Shown: positions 8,026-16,587, counted from the stretch's first letter. The stretch is DNA of 32,536 nt from Breznakibacter xylanolyticus (GCF_003254275.1 NZ_QKZK01000037.1:1-32536); one strand, 5' to 3'. Numbers and translations are program-made. The notes: generated by a model from the sequence alone, not told the origin.

Positions 8026-9192
8026 ATGATTAAATTAGGAGCCCGAAATTTGCTGATGATGTTTCATAGTCCTTTATCTTTTTTTTTGCATTTTTTTTGG
8101 CACAGCCGGGTCAATCGTTGGTTGCTGACAGTGGCCTTGGTGGGGGGGGCTGCCTTTGGGTTATTTTTTGCGTCAGTTAGTTCCTTGCACGTCTTTCCTT
8201 CTGAACAACGTTTTTCGTATTTCTTTTTCACCGATACGGCCAACGGTGGCCAGTCGCGCATATTGCACGGTGCGGTATCGGACAGTGCCATCGAGATGTT
8301 GTTTGAATTGAAAAAAGGTTTTGTAGATCCCTATGTGTCCATTTCGGTATCGCCCACGGATGCTGAATTTATAAATTTGCGTGGTCATAATCGCATGTCG
8401 ATTGATATGGAAGGTCATCAAAGTAGCAATGTTGGCATTGATCTGATCACCCGTTTTCGGGATGTAATGACCAATGATTCTGGGTGGGTGGTGAATCATT
8501 ATTATAACATCATTGACGTGGTGCCGCATCGGAGGTGTTATGTTATTGACCTGCAGCATTTCAAGGTGCCGGACTATTGGTATGTTGATCATAATGTGAA
8601 TGCTGCAAACCGTATTCCATTAAATCTTTCCAAGGTGTTGAGTTTTAATGTGGGCACGGCCTATGCCACCCGGTGGGATGAACCTCAGAAATTGCGCATT
8701 TACGGGATTCGATTTTTTCGGGACAATAGCCAAACCTGGTTGGTATTGTTTCTGGTGGAGATGCTGGTGTTGGGATTGTTATTGATGGCAAACCTGATTG
8801 CATATGTTTGGGGAAAAAGACGACTACCCTTGTCCGTGTCTTATAGGCCTGTGGCGGTGAGCGGCGACGATTCAGAGCCTGGGAGTCCTGATTTTATGAA
8901 TTACATTCATCACCATTTTAACGATCCGGAATTGACGTTAGAGGGAATGTCGAAAAAGCTCACCGTTAACCAGCGTTTGATGTCAACGACAATTCAGCAG
9001 CAATATGGCTGTAATTTTAAGACTTATCTTAATCGTTTGCGTATTCATGAGTCGAAGCGTTTGCTCCTGGAAACCCGTTTGAGTATGGGGGAGATTGCCA
9101 CACTGGTGGGATTTAATACCCAAAGTCATTTCAATAGGGTGTTCAGGCAATTCACTGGTGTGAGTCCAAGTGAATTTAAAGGTGTTGGATAG
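8026..9192 (+). CDS. Membrane-spanning AraC-type regulator (module 1)
   Basis: Probable one-component glycan sensor: 388 residues with TM1 (31-53), an extracytoplasmic region (55-236), TM2 (238-262) and a cytoplasmic HTH_18 domain (288-385, ending MGEIATLVGFNTQSHFNRVF and GVSPSEFKG). The outer domain is beta-rich, with NGGQS (73-77), DPYVSISVSP, an MSIDMEG strand and SFNVGTAY. It aligns by eye along its whole length with the regulator at 13111; both also carry VSYRPV just after TM2. The pattern recalls galactose-binding-like/CIA30 or CBM11 folds, but that is a guess. Most AraC proteins are soluble, so the double-TM layout is unusual. Alternative starts exist at residues 11-12. A GH28 gene diverges upstream and a GH127 follows 101 bp downstream behind a paired operator-like site. 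Confidence 0.85.
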   Translation: MIKLGARNLLMMFHSPLSFFLHFFWHSRVNRWLLTVALVGGAAFGLFFASVSSLHVFPSEQRFSYFFFTDTANGGQSRILHGAVSDSAIEMLFELKKGFVDPYVSISVSPTDAEFINLRGHNRMSIDMEGHQSSNVGIDLITRFRDVMTNDSGWVVNHYYNIIDVVPHRRCYVIDLQHFKVPDYWYVDHNVNAANRIPLNLSKVLSFNVGTAYATRWDEPQKLRIYGIRFFRDNSQTWLVLFLVEMLVLGLLLMANLIAYVWGKRRLPLSVSYRPVAVSGDDSEPGSPDFMNYIHHHFNDPELTLEGMSKKLTVNQRLMSTTIQQQYGCNFKTYLNRLRIHESKRLLLETRLSMGEIATLVGFNTQSHFNRVFRQFTGVSPSEFKGVG

Positions 9193-9206
9193 CATGTGAT
9201 TGCATG

Positions 9207-9265
9207 TTTTGCAAAAAGATTTTCGGGTTTTGCAAAAAGGTTTTGGGGCGATTGTGATAATGTTG
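9207..9265 (+). promoter_or_regulatory. Paired 13-mer direct repeat and promoter of GH127-1
   Basis: TTTTGCAAAAAGA (9207-9219) and TTTTGCAAAAAGG (9228-9240) are direct repeats exactly 21 bp apart, two helical turns, the spacing typical of AraC-family half-sites. A -7-like TAATGTTG (one mismatch to TAnnTTTG) begins at 9258, 30 bp after the start of the second repeat. The same layout with the same distances occurs at 14508-14566 before the second GH127 gene. The bound protein is inferred to be the neighbouring membrane AraC. Confidence 0.6.
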
Positions 9266-9293
9266 TCATCGTTAATCATTATCACTCACCACT

Positions 9294-11245
9294 ATGGCAA
9301 AACTCATTTACATGTCAATTCTTTGTTGGGCTGCATTACAGCTCAATGTTACCGCGCAAGTGATTTATGTGAACAATGCCGGAGGACAACGCTCCAGCGA
9401 TAGTTCAATTTTTCATTCGTTACAGAATCCCGACCTTCAGCTCCAGCGTATTCCTATTGACCGTGTTCAGTTGTTACCAGGTCTTTTTCAGCAACGTTAC
9501 CAACTCAATAAAAAATACATGATGAGCTTGGATAACGATAAGATGTTGCAAAATTTTTATTACGAAGCCGGTATATCCAAAACCGGATACATCATGCTCA
9601 ATAAGGATATGAATCATCAGGATTTTTATTGGGGATGGGAATCGCCCAATAATCAACTGAGAGGACATTTTTTAGGGCACTGGCTGTCGGCAGCCGCCTA
9701 TTTGATTGCCCAAACGGGTGACATGGAAGTGAAGGGCAAAGCGGATAAGATTGTGACTGAGCTGGCCGAATGTCAGCGCATCAATGGGGGTCAGTGGGCC
9801 GGTTCAATCCCTGAAAAATATTTCGACTTAATGGCGCAAGGGCAGCAAATTTGGTCGCCACAATACACCATTCATAAAACATTGATGGGGTTGTGGGACA
9901 TGTATCTGGTTACCGGATCAATCCAGGCTCTGGAGGTGCTGGATCGGTTTGCCGATTGGTTTCATGCCTGGACGGGTAAGCAAATCGCGGCTAATAACGC
10001 CGCAGCCATTTATGGGGGTGAAACCAGTGGGATGCTTGAGATTTGGGCTAATCTTTACAATGTGGCGCAGCACCCCAAGTATCTCGATTTAATGCAACGA
10101 TATGGTCATCCGGGGATGTTTCAAGCCTTGCTCAGTGGGCAGGATGTTTTGTCGAACGATCATGCGAATGCAGGGATTCCCTGGTCGCATGGTGCTGCCA
10201 GAGTGTATGAGGTGACAGGTAATCAATATTGGCGTGACATCGTTCATGCCTTTTGGAAAAGTGCCGTGACTGATCGCGGGCACTATTGTACCGGGGGCAA
10301 AACGCCGGCGAATATTGGATTCCGCCCCATAAACTGGCCGATTTTAGGTGCCAAAACAATCAAGAGCATTGCACCGTGTACAATATGATACGTACAGCCG
10401 ATTATTTGTACCGATGGACCGGTGATCCGGCTTATGCCGACTACATAGAGCGCAACATTTACAATGGCATATTAGCCCAGCAGCACCCTCACACCGGCAT
10501 GGTGGCTTATTTTCTGCCCATGGCGGCCGGGTTCACCAAGGGGGGCGAGAAAGGTTGGGGTACTCCCACGATGGATTTTTGGTGTTGTCACGGTTCGTTG
10601 GTGCAAGCCCAAGTGCGCTATCTTGAAAATATTTACTATCAAAGCAATCGTGGTCTCACGTTGGCGCAATACATCCCCTCCCGGCTCAAATGGCAAAATG
10701 GAAAGGCAAACGTGGAAGTGAGACAGGAGTGCCTGGCAAATGTCTACGACAAAGCCGCGACGGCCAACCGATGGCGCATGAAAATCACCATTGCTGCCGA
10801 TGAGCCGACGAACTTAGATTTACGCCTGCGTTTGCCGTGGTGGCTGACCGAAAAAGCTAAGGTGACCGTCAATGGTGTGTCTCACCCCGTGAGCGCTCTC
10901 CATGGCTATGTAACCATTACCCGGCAATGGCATCACGACGAGATTCTGGTGGAGTTTCCCACTCGGGTGACGGCTGTGCCCATGCCCGATGCTAAAAATC
11001 TATATGCCTTGATGGAAGGGCCAATTGTGTTGGCCGGATTAATTGATCGCGAGGTGTCTTTGCGCGGAAATGTACAACAGCCCGAGTCGTTTGTGGAACG
11101 TGAATATGAGCATGAATATAAAGTATTTCCATGGAAACAAAGCCATTACCGCACCGTGAATCAACCAACAAACTTTCGTTTTGTACCGCTGTACGAGGTT
11201 GCCGATGAACGCTATTCCATTTATTTCCCGGTACATAAGCCCTGA
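9294..11245 (+). pseudogene. GH127/DUF1680 arabinofuranosidase-like, frameshifted (module 1)
   Basis: Expected product: a secreted alpha/alpha-barrel enzyme of the DUF1680 group (GH127/GH146-like), which releases beta-L-arabinofuranose from plant glycans. Two frames encode it: residues 1-335 from 9294, and the rest in another frame ending at 11245. The first runs to YCTGG and goes out of frame; the second continues QNAGEYWIPPHKL. Adding one G to the G5 run at 10293-10297 (GGG GGG CAA) restores one 650-residue protein, a normal family length. The reconstructed enzyme has the metal/active-site elements GEYW (Glu340), NQEHCTVYN and FWCCHG. A signal peptide is at 1-21. It may be a real lesion, a phase-variable tract or a sequencing error; all other residues look conserved, which favours a recent or artefactual change. 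Confidence 0.85.
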
Positions 11246-11300
11246 TAGCAGGCGTGGATGTTTGGTTTGGGGCGATTGTTTTTGAGGTAATCTTCTACTG

Positions 11301-11347
11301 AAAACTGACGTCATCCTCAACAATCGTTGAGATGCTGTCAGTTTTTT
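11301..11347. terminator. Bidirectional terminator between convergent GH127-1 and GH28-2
   Basis: AAAACTGAC (11301-11309) pairs with GTCAGTTTT (11337-11345), and within it CTCAAC (11316-11321) pairs with GTTGAG (11326-11331) around AATC; two more T follow. It lies between two convergent genes, 55 bp past the GH127 stop and 87 bp past the GH28 stop. Confidence 0.75.
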
Positions 11348-11433
11348 GGTAGAATGACCTCTGGTTTTGATTTTGGCTTGCGATCGTTTGACAGGGTTTA
11401 ACGTTCAATTGCCGGCAATGGGGTGAGGGGTGA

Positions 11434-12802
11434 TTACTCTTCCCTGAATCCCACCACATTCTCGTGCCCATGTTTCTGCGCCTCGCGTTGTTGGGTCACC
11501 GACACGTTTTTGAGCACCACGTTTTGCACCGGCTGATTGGCTTGGCCTTGGATGTGCGATACAAACTTCACGCTGCCGGCTTCAATATTTTTGAGGGTGA
11601 TGTCGGAAATGGGTGTCGTCTTCTTGACAAGCGTGGGCACCAAGTCGCGCCATTGGTACAGCACATCGGTTTCAATGCCCAGTACGCCTTCGTCCATCTT
11701 GTCGGCTACAATATTTTCGACAATGATATTTTTGACGTAACCGCCCCGCCGTTCGTTGGTTTTGATGAACACCAGGTGGAACATTTTGGCGCCGGGGGCT
11801 ACGGTGCAATTGTTGAGCCACACGTTTTCAATGCCACCCGACAACTCGCTGCCCACGGCCAACAGTTGGTGCCCGTTTTTAATGGTGCAGTTGCGCATCA
11901 CAATGTTCTTCGATGGCGTATTGAGCTTCCATGCATCCCAGTTGCTGCCCGACTTCACGGCAATGGCATCGTCGCCTTGGTCGAAAGTGCAGTTTTCAAT
12001 CAACACGTTTTGGCTCATCTCGGGGTCTACGCCATCGTTGTTGTGGCCGTGGGCAAACACGTTGACGTTGCGGATGACCACGTTTTTCGACAGATAGGGA
12101 TGGATAACCCAAAACGGGCTATGGGTGATGGTAATGCCGTCTAGCAAAATATTTTCGCACCTATTCAATTGGATAAAATGCGGACGAAAGTTGGCCGAGT
12201 CGTTCACCATGTTGCGCTGCTCCACGGGCACATCTTCGGCGGCCATGTAGTAGAGCCGTTTGAGGCTGTTCATGTGTCCCGATGGTCGCTTGTACCAGAT
12301 TTTCCAAATATCGAGTTTTGCCTTTAGTTCGCCCTGTCCGGTGATGGCCACGTTTTTACACCCGTAGGCATACACCAACGGCGAGTAGTTATAGCACTCG
12401 TAACCTTCCCATGTGGTGTGTACGGCGGGCAGATAATCCTTGGGATCTTCGGAAAAAAAGGAGCACGGCGTCTTTGTCGAGGTGTAGGTTGACGTTGCTT
12501 TTGAGATGTATCTTTTTTGTAAGCCATTCTCCTTGTGGCACCACCACCACGCCACCCTTTTTATTGGCTTTGTCGATGGCCGCTGCAATGGCCGCCGATG
12601 TTTTCTCTTTGTCGCCTTTAACGGCACCAAAACTGGTAATGTCGAACCGCCGGCAGCGGCTAAAGTCGGGTGTGGTGATGTCAGGCATCTCGAAGGGCGC
12701 CGACACCTTTATGGTTTGATGTTTTACTTTGTTGCCGGCCTGTGTGGGGATGCAACAGGTCACGATGGTCATTAAAAATGTGAATGAATAAATGGTTTTC
12801 AT
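11434..12802 (-). pseudogene. GH28 polygalacturonase-like, frameshifted (module 2)
   Basis: Secreted pectinase of the GH28 beta-helix family in two frames. The first encodes residues 1-116 from the ATG at 12802 (signal peptide about 1-22; then DITSFGAVKGDKEKTSAAI, the usual GH28 N-terminal block, ending DKDAVLLF). The second continues SEDPKDYLPAVHTTWEGYE to the stop at 11434. Removing one base from the A7 run at 12453-12459 (minus strand T7) joins them into 455 residues, a normal length. Active-site blocks are intact: HNNDGVD (Asp256), QGDDAIAVKSG (Asp277-Asp278) and NGHQLLAVGSE (His311). The usual RIK block is replaced by FIKTNERRG. It diverges from the second membrane AraC. As with GH127-1, a homopolymer error in the data, a phase-variable tract and a true mutation are all possible. 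Confidence 0.85.
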
Positions 12803-13027
12803 GGATGTTGGTTTAAGAGTCTCCTGTCATCCCAAAGGGGAGGATTGGGGAATGATTGGAGGATCGTTTTTATGGTTTCGTGGTTCAAAGGTCTTTATTG
12901 CTTGCGATAGAATGAAAAAGGCAGGACATGAAAATTGTGTGTTTTTCCCTGTCTGGATAGGTTTTGTGCCATCGGGAATCAGGATGTGATGGAGAAGTCA
13001 TGGATAAAGGGGATAATTTTAAAAGGT

Positions 13028-13058
13028 TTTGCCGTGTGTGGTGCGTTCCTTATATTTA
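13028..13058 (+). promoter_or_regulatory. Promoter of membrane AraC 2
   Basis: TTTG (13028-13031) and TATATTTA (13051-13058) are 19 bp apart, matching the Bacteroidota -33/-7 layout (TTTG, 19-21 bp, TAnnTTTG) with one mismatch. The start codon follows 52 bp later. Confidence 0.5.
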
Positions 13059-13086
13059 TCGTCTAAAATCCATCTATCGGGGTCGA

Positions 13087-13097
13087 AACCCCAATTT
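13087..13097. promoter_or_regulatory. Conserved AACCCCAATTT block upstream of regulator 2
   Basis: Exact reverse complement of the 11-mer at 8002-8012, and likewise ending 13 bp before its regulator's start codon. It overlaps a small hairpin (GGGGT-CGAA-ACCCC). A leader-RNA or autoregulatory role is possible; the evidence is only positional. Confidence 0.3.
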
Positions 13098-13110
13098 GTG
13101 AACGGCATCT

Positions 13111-14214
13111 ATGATTAAACCCCTTGGCTTGAGACTGTTTGTTTGGCTTCTGTTGGTACTCACTGCAGGGGTGCTTGTCATCGCGGTAGCAGTGTCTCTG
13201 ATACCCGCTTGCGTGATATTTCCCTCGCAAGCCCGGTTTCGGGTCGATGCTTATTCCGATGCCCCCAATGGTGGCAATTCACAGGTGGTGCGGTTTGATG
13301 TCTCCGACTCATTGGCGCTCATGGATTTTCGCTTTGGCGAAGCCTTTCACAGTCCTTACGTGGGCGTCAGCCTCACCCCTGTGGCATCATCGGGCGTGGA
13401 CGTGTCATGGTACAATTGCCTGAAGGTAGAGATGCGTGGGGGTGGACTTTCACGCGTGGGCATCGCTCTTTACACCCAGCCGGTGAGTTCGAGTGGCTAC
13501 ACCCGGGTGAACGAGACGCTCAATCATTCGTATCTCAACATTACTGATCAGCGGACGGTTTATCATCTGCCTCTGACACAATTTCAGCACCCCGAATGGT
13601 GGGAAGACTTGCATGGCATCTCGCCCGAAATGCGTCGTCGTCCCGACCTGAGCCGTTTGTTGCACGTTAACATTGGCACGGCTTTTACACCTCAACTCGA
13701 TGGCGACAAGCAATTGTGCATTTATGCCGTGACCTTGACGCGCAACAACCGGGAGTTGTACCTGTGGTTGGCGGGCATTTATGTGTTGATGTCAGCACTG
13801 CTGTGCGTGTGGCGTTTTTGGCGTGTCAAAGCCGTTGTTGCTTCACCTGGTGTCACGGTGTCGTACCGGCCTGTGCCCCTCGATGAGCCCGCCGGTAGCG
13901 GTGAGGCCTGCCTCGACTACCTCAACACCCATTACCACTTCAGCGACCTCACCCTCGAAAAGGTCGCTGCCCAAACGGGCACCTCGCCCCGGCGCATCAC
14001 ACAGCTCATTCACGACCGTTACGGCTGTCACTTCAAAAGCTATCTGAACCGCATCCGCATCACCGAGGCCAAACGCCTTCTTGCCCAGGCCGACCTCAAC
14101 ATGGGCGAAATCGCCTTTCGGGTGGGATTTAACAACCAAACCCATTTTAACCGCGTGTTCAAGAGCGAATGCGGGGTGAGCCCCACCGAATTCAGGGAGC
14201 AGCTGCGGGGGTAG
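13111..14214 (+). CDS. Membrane-spanning AraC-type regulator (module 2)
   Basis: Paralogue of the regulator at 8026, 367 residues: TM1 (9-31), extracytoplasmic domain (about 40-213), TM2 (215-237), juxtamembrane VSYRPV (250-255) and a C-terminal HTH_18 DNA-binding domain (265-362, with MGEIAFRVGFNNQTHFNRVF and GVSPTEFRE). The outer domain contains NGGNS (53-57), SPYVGVSLTP (81-90), WYNCLKVEMRGGG and LLHVNIGTAF, each with a counterpart in the paralogue, while N-terminal and loop residues differ. The inferred topology puts a glycan- or lectin-like domain outside and the DNA-binding domain inside, giving direct transmembrane control without a kinase. It diverges from GH28-2, and a GH127 gene follows 438 bp downstream behind a paired operator. 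The ligand is unknown; the binding-fold assignment is inference. Confidence 0.86.
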   Translation: MIKPLGLRLFVWLLLVLTAGVLVIAVAVSLIPACVIFPSQARFRVDAYSDAPNGGNSQVVRFDVSDSLALMDFRFGEAFHSPYVGVSLTPVASSGVDVSWYNCLKVEMRGGGLSRVGIALYTQPVSSSGYTRVNETLNHSYLNITDQRTVYHLPLTQFQHPEWWEDLHGISPEMRRRPDLSRLLHVNIGTAFTPQLDGDKQLCIYAVTLTRNNRELYLWLAGIYVLMSALLCVWRFWRVKAVVASPGVTVSYRPVPLDEPAGSGEACLDYLNTHYHFSDLTLEKVAAQTGTSPRRITQLIHDRYGCHFKSYLNRIRITEAKRLLAQADLNMGEIAFRVGFNNQTHFNRVFKSECGVSPTEFREQLRG

Positions 14215-14236
14215 GGCTCCCTATAGCCCCCTATGG

Positions 14237-14400
14237 CCCCCTAAATCCCCCAAGGGGGACTTTGGATCGTTTCGTCTTTAATTACTTTTTCAGTCACACT
14301 TTTGTACTCTCGCACTTTTGCACTCTTGCACTTTTGCATCTTGCACTTTTGCACTCTTTTACACTCTCCTGCTTTCTTTGCTATGCAAAGCGACTTTGTT
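14237..14400 (-). repeat. Dispersed repeat, copy 1 (inverted relative to copies 2 and 3)
   Basis: On the minus strand it reads: octad array, then GACTGAAAAAGTAATTAAAG (core, within 14270-14295), then a 24-bp C/G hairpin segment (14237-14260). All three parts match the copy at 20157-20332 in the same order. The octads (CACTTTTG, TACTCTCG, CACTTTTG, CACTCTTG, CACTTTTG and on) run from 14297 to about 14370. The rest of the gap to 14507 has similar low-complexity CTTTT/CACTTTT words and no gene. Confidence 0.7.
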
Positions 14401-14507
14401 CCTTTTCCACTTTTCCACTTTTCTGCTTTGCGACTTTGTTCCTTTGCTTTCCCCCCCAAAGACAAATGACGCCCTTTTTGTAGCGAAATCAGAAGCCTCA
14501 CGGGCGG

Positions 14508-14566
14508 TTCTGTCAAATGATTTGCGTTTTTTGTCAAAAGGCGCAACGGTGTGATGACTAATATTG
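14508..14566 (+). promoter_or_regulatory. Paired 13-mer direct repeat and promoter of GH127-2
   Basis: TTCTGTCAAATGA (14508-14520) and TTTTGTCAAAAGG (14529-14541) are 21 bp apart. A -7-like TAATATTG starts at 14559, exactly 30 bp after the start of the second repeat, the same geometry as at 9207-9265. Together the four sites give TTYTGNMAAANGR. This is the likely binding site of the upstream membrane AraC paralogue. Confidence 0.55.
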
Positions 14567-14652
14567 TAGTCGGTTTTGGTCGCGCTGCGCCCCTGAGGTT
14601 GACCGACAGGCTGCGGCGGATGCAATAATATTAATCATGAATAGATCCGATT

Positions 14653-16587
14653 ATGAAAAGTCTTATTTTCCCTTTTTTGGCGCTTGTGTGGATGGGGTGC
14701 GAACGTCAGGTGACACAGTCGCCCGATTATCCGATTTCATCTGTCGATGTGAAAGATGTTGAGATTCACGACCGTTTTTGGTTACCCATTATTAAAACGG
14801 TGCAGGATTCAACCATTCCTTACGCATTGATGAAATGCGAGCAGGAGGGGCGTATGGAAAACTTCCTGATAGCAGGAGGTCAGAAACCGGGTAAGAAACA
14901 CGGCAAGATGCCTTTTGACGATACCGATCTTTACAAAATCATTGAAGGGGCATCCTACTCGTTAATCAGTGCGCCCAATCCACACCTCGAGGCCTATGTC
15001 GATTCTGTCATCCAAATTATCAAGGTTGGGCAGGAGCCTGACGGTTATTTGTCAACCTGGTTTAGCATCGACCCGTCTAACCCCGGGATTGAGTGGTTCA
15101 AACCGTCAAAAGAACGCTGGGATCATGAGGATATGAACCACGAGCTTTATAATTGCGGACACCTTTTTGAAGCTGCAGCGGCGCATTATTGGGCTACGGG
15201 CAAGCGCCACTTTCTTGATATTGCCCTTAAAAATGCCGACTTGCTGGTGGCAAATTTTGGCCCCGGTAAATTGCAAATCCCGCCGGGGCATCAAATTGTC
15301 GAAACCGGTTTGGTGAAGCTGTATCGCATTACCAACAATCCTGATTATTTAAATCTGGCTAAGAATTACCTCGATTGGCGTGGTGATACTGCCACCCATC
15401 AATTATATGGCTTGTATGCTCAGGATCATTTGCCCGTCACCCGGCAGACCCAGGCAGTGGGCCATGCCGTGCGTGCCGTGTATATGTATGCCGGCATGAC
15501 CGATGTGGCGGCCATTTTTAAGGATTCGACGTATTGCATGGCCATCGATACGCTTTGGAACAATGTGGTGAATTATAAAACATATATCACAGGGGGCATT
15601 GGCGCACGTCATGAGGGGGAAATGTTTGGTGAGAATTATGAGCTGCCCAATCTCACGGCTTATAGCGAAACGTGTGCTGCCATTGGCAGTGTGCATTGGA
15701 ATCAGCGGATGTTTCAGTTGACCGGCAATGTGCAATATATTGATGTTCTCGAACGAACCCTTTATAATGGTCTCATCGCGGGTTTGTCAATCGATGGCAA
15801 AAAGTTTTTTTATCCCAATCCGTTGGAGTCTGATGGGACTTATACATTTAATCATGGGGCATGTACCCGCTCTCCATGGTTCGATTGCTCGTGTTGTCCA
15901 ACCAATCTGATTCGGTTTATCCCTTCGTTGCCAAGCCTGATTTATGCTCAACAAGACGATCGCCTTTTTGTGAATCTTTTTATGGCTAACAAGGCGAAAG
16001 TTACCATTCGTAAACAGAACGTCGAAATCATTCAAAAGACGGATTATCCCAATAGCGGTCCTGTGGTGCTTGAAGTGAATCCTCAAAAAAGTACCGAATT
16101 TACCATGCTCGTACGAATTCCGGGGTGGGCGCAAAACATCGTTCTTCCGGGGCAATTGTATCAATACATTGATGAGGTGACACCCAAGGTTGAGCTTTTT
16201 GTTAACGGAAAAAGTGAGGCCATCGTGCTCGAAAATGGTTATGCAACCCTCAGTCGCAAATGGGAGCGAGGCGATGTGGTTGAAATCAATCTGCCTTTTG
16301 AAGTGCGAAAAGTGGCATCCGCCCCGGTGATCGTCGACAATCAGAATAAAGTTGCCATTGAATATGGTCCCATTGTATTTTGTGCCGAAGAGGTCGATAA
16401 CCCGGGGCTGAAGGAGCGGTTTCTCACACCCGACGAAGGGTTTAGCATCTCTCAAATGTCGATTCACTCGGTTGAGTCGCCCGTTCTGAAAGGCAATCGC
16501 TCCGGGCTGACCCTGATTCCTTACCATTTGTGGTCAAACAGAGGTGTGGGGCGCATGAAGGTCTGGTTGCCGGTGCATGGGGATTAA
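14653..16587 (+). CDS. GH127 beta-L-arabinofuranosidase, lipoprotein (module 2)
   Basis: Predicted retaining enzyme that releases terminal beta-L-arabinofuranose using a cysteine nucleophile held by zinc. The 644-residue product has a short hydrophobic leader with a possible lipid-acceptor Cys16 (WMGC). Family residues: GEMFGENYELPN (acid/base Glu323), the E-x-C metal motif Glu339-Cys341 in YSETCAAIG, and the paired cysteines Cys414-Cys415 in DCSCCPTN. The catalytic barrel spans about 30-430 and C-terminal beta-sandwiches about 435-640. These motifs match classical GH127 better than the divergent DUF1680 member at 9294, so the two modules probably attack different linkages. It follows the second membrane AraC and a 21-bp paired operator. 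Confidence 0.92.
   Translation: MKSLIFPFLALVWMGCERQVTQSPDYPISSVDVKDVEIHDRFWLPIIKTVQDSTIPYALMKCEQEGRMENFLIAGGQKPGKKHGKMPFDDTDLYKIIEGASYSLISAPNPHLEAYVDSVIQIIKVGQEPDGYLSTWFSIDPSNPGIEWFKPSKERWDHEDMNHELYNCGHLFEAAAAHYWATGKRHFLDIALKNADLLVANFGPGKLQIPPGHQIVETGLVKLYRITNNPDYLNLAKNYLDWRGDTATHQLYGLYAQDHLPVTRQTQAVGHAVRAVYMYAGMTDVAAIFKDSTYCMAIDTLWNNVVNYKTYITGGIGARHEGEMFGENYELPNLTAYSETCAAIGSVHWNQRMFQLTGNVQYIDVLERTLYNGLIAGLSIDGKKFFYPNPLESDGTYTFNHGACTRSPWFDCSCCPTNLIRFIPSLPSLIYAQQDDRLFVNLFMANKAKVTIRKQNVEIIQKTDYPNSGPVVLEVNPQKSTEFTMLVRIPGWAQNIVLPGQLYQYIDEVTPKVELFVNGKSEAIVLENGYATLSRKWERGDVVEINLPFEVRKVASAPVIVDNQNKVAIEYGPIVFCAEEVDNPGLKERFLTPDEGFSISQMSIHSVESPVLKGNRSGLTLIPYHLWSNRGVGRMKVWLPVHGD

Larger units (their letters stand above)
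12803..13110. other. Divergent control region of module 2
   Basis: 308 bp between GH28-2 and regulator 2. It contains a Bacteroidota-like promoter for the regulator (13028-13058), the AACCCCAATTT block (13087-13097) inside a short hairpin GGGGT-CGAA-ACCCC, and the 12-mer CATGAAAATTGT (12927-12938) that also occurs in the equivalent region of module 1 (7946-7957). The open frame at 12792-12989 overlaps the GH28 start on the other strand and is not credible. Confidence 0.45.

Noticed and set aside
10286-11245. Separate gene starting MYRGQNAGEYW
   Set aside because: It begins in the middle of a DUF1680 catalytic motif and continues the frame of the gene at 9294 after a one-base shift; it is the second half of one gene.
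13021-13031. Third copy of the GH127 operator (AAAAGGTTTTG)
   Set aside because: The shared word is explained by the -33 TTTG of the regulator promoter and it has no partner at 21 bp.
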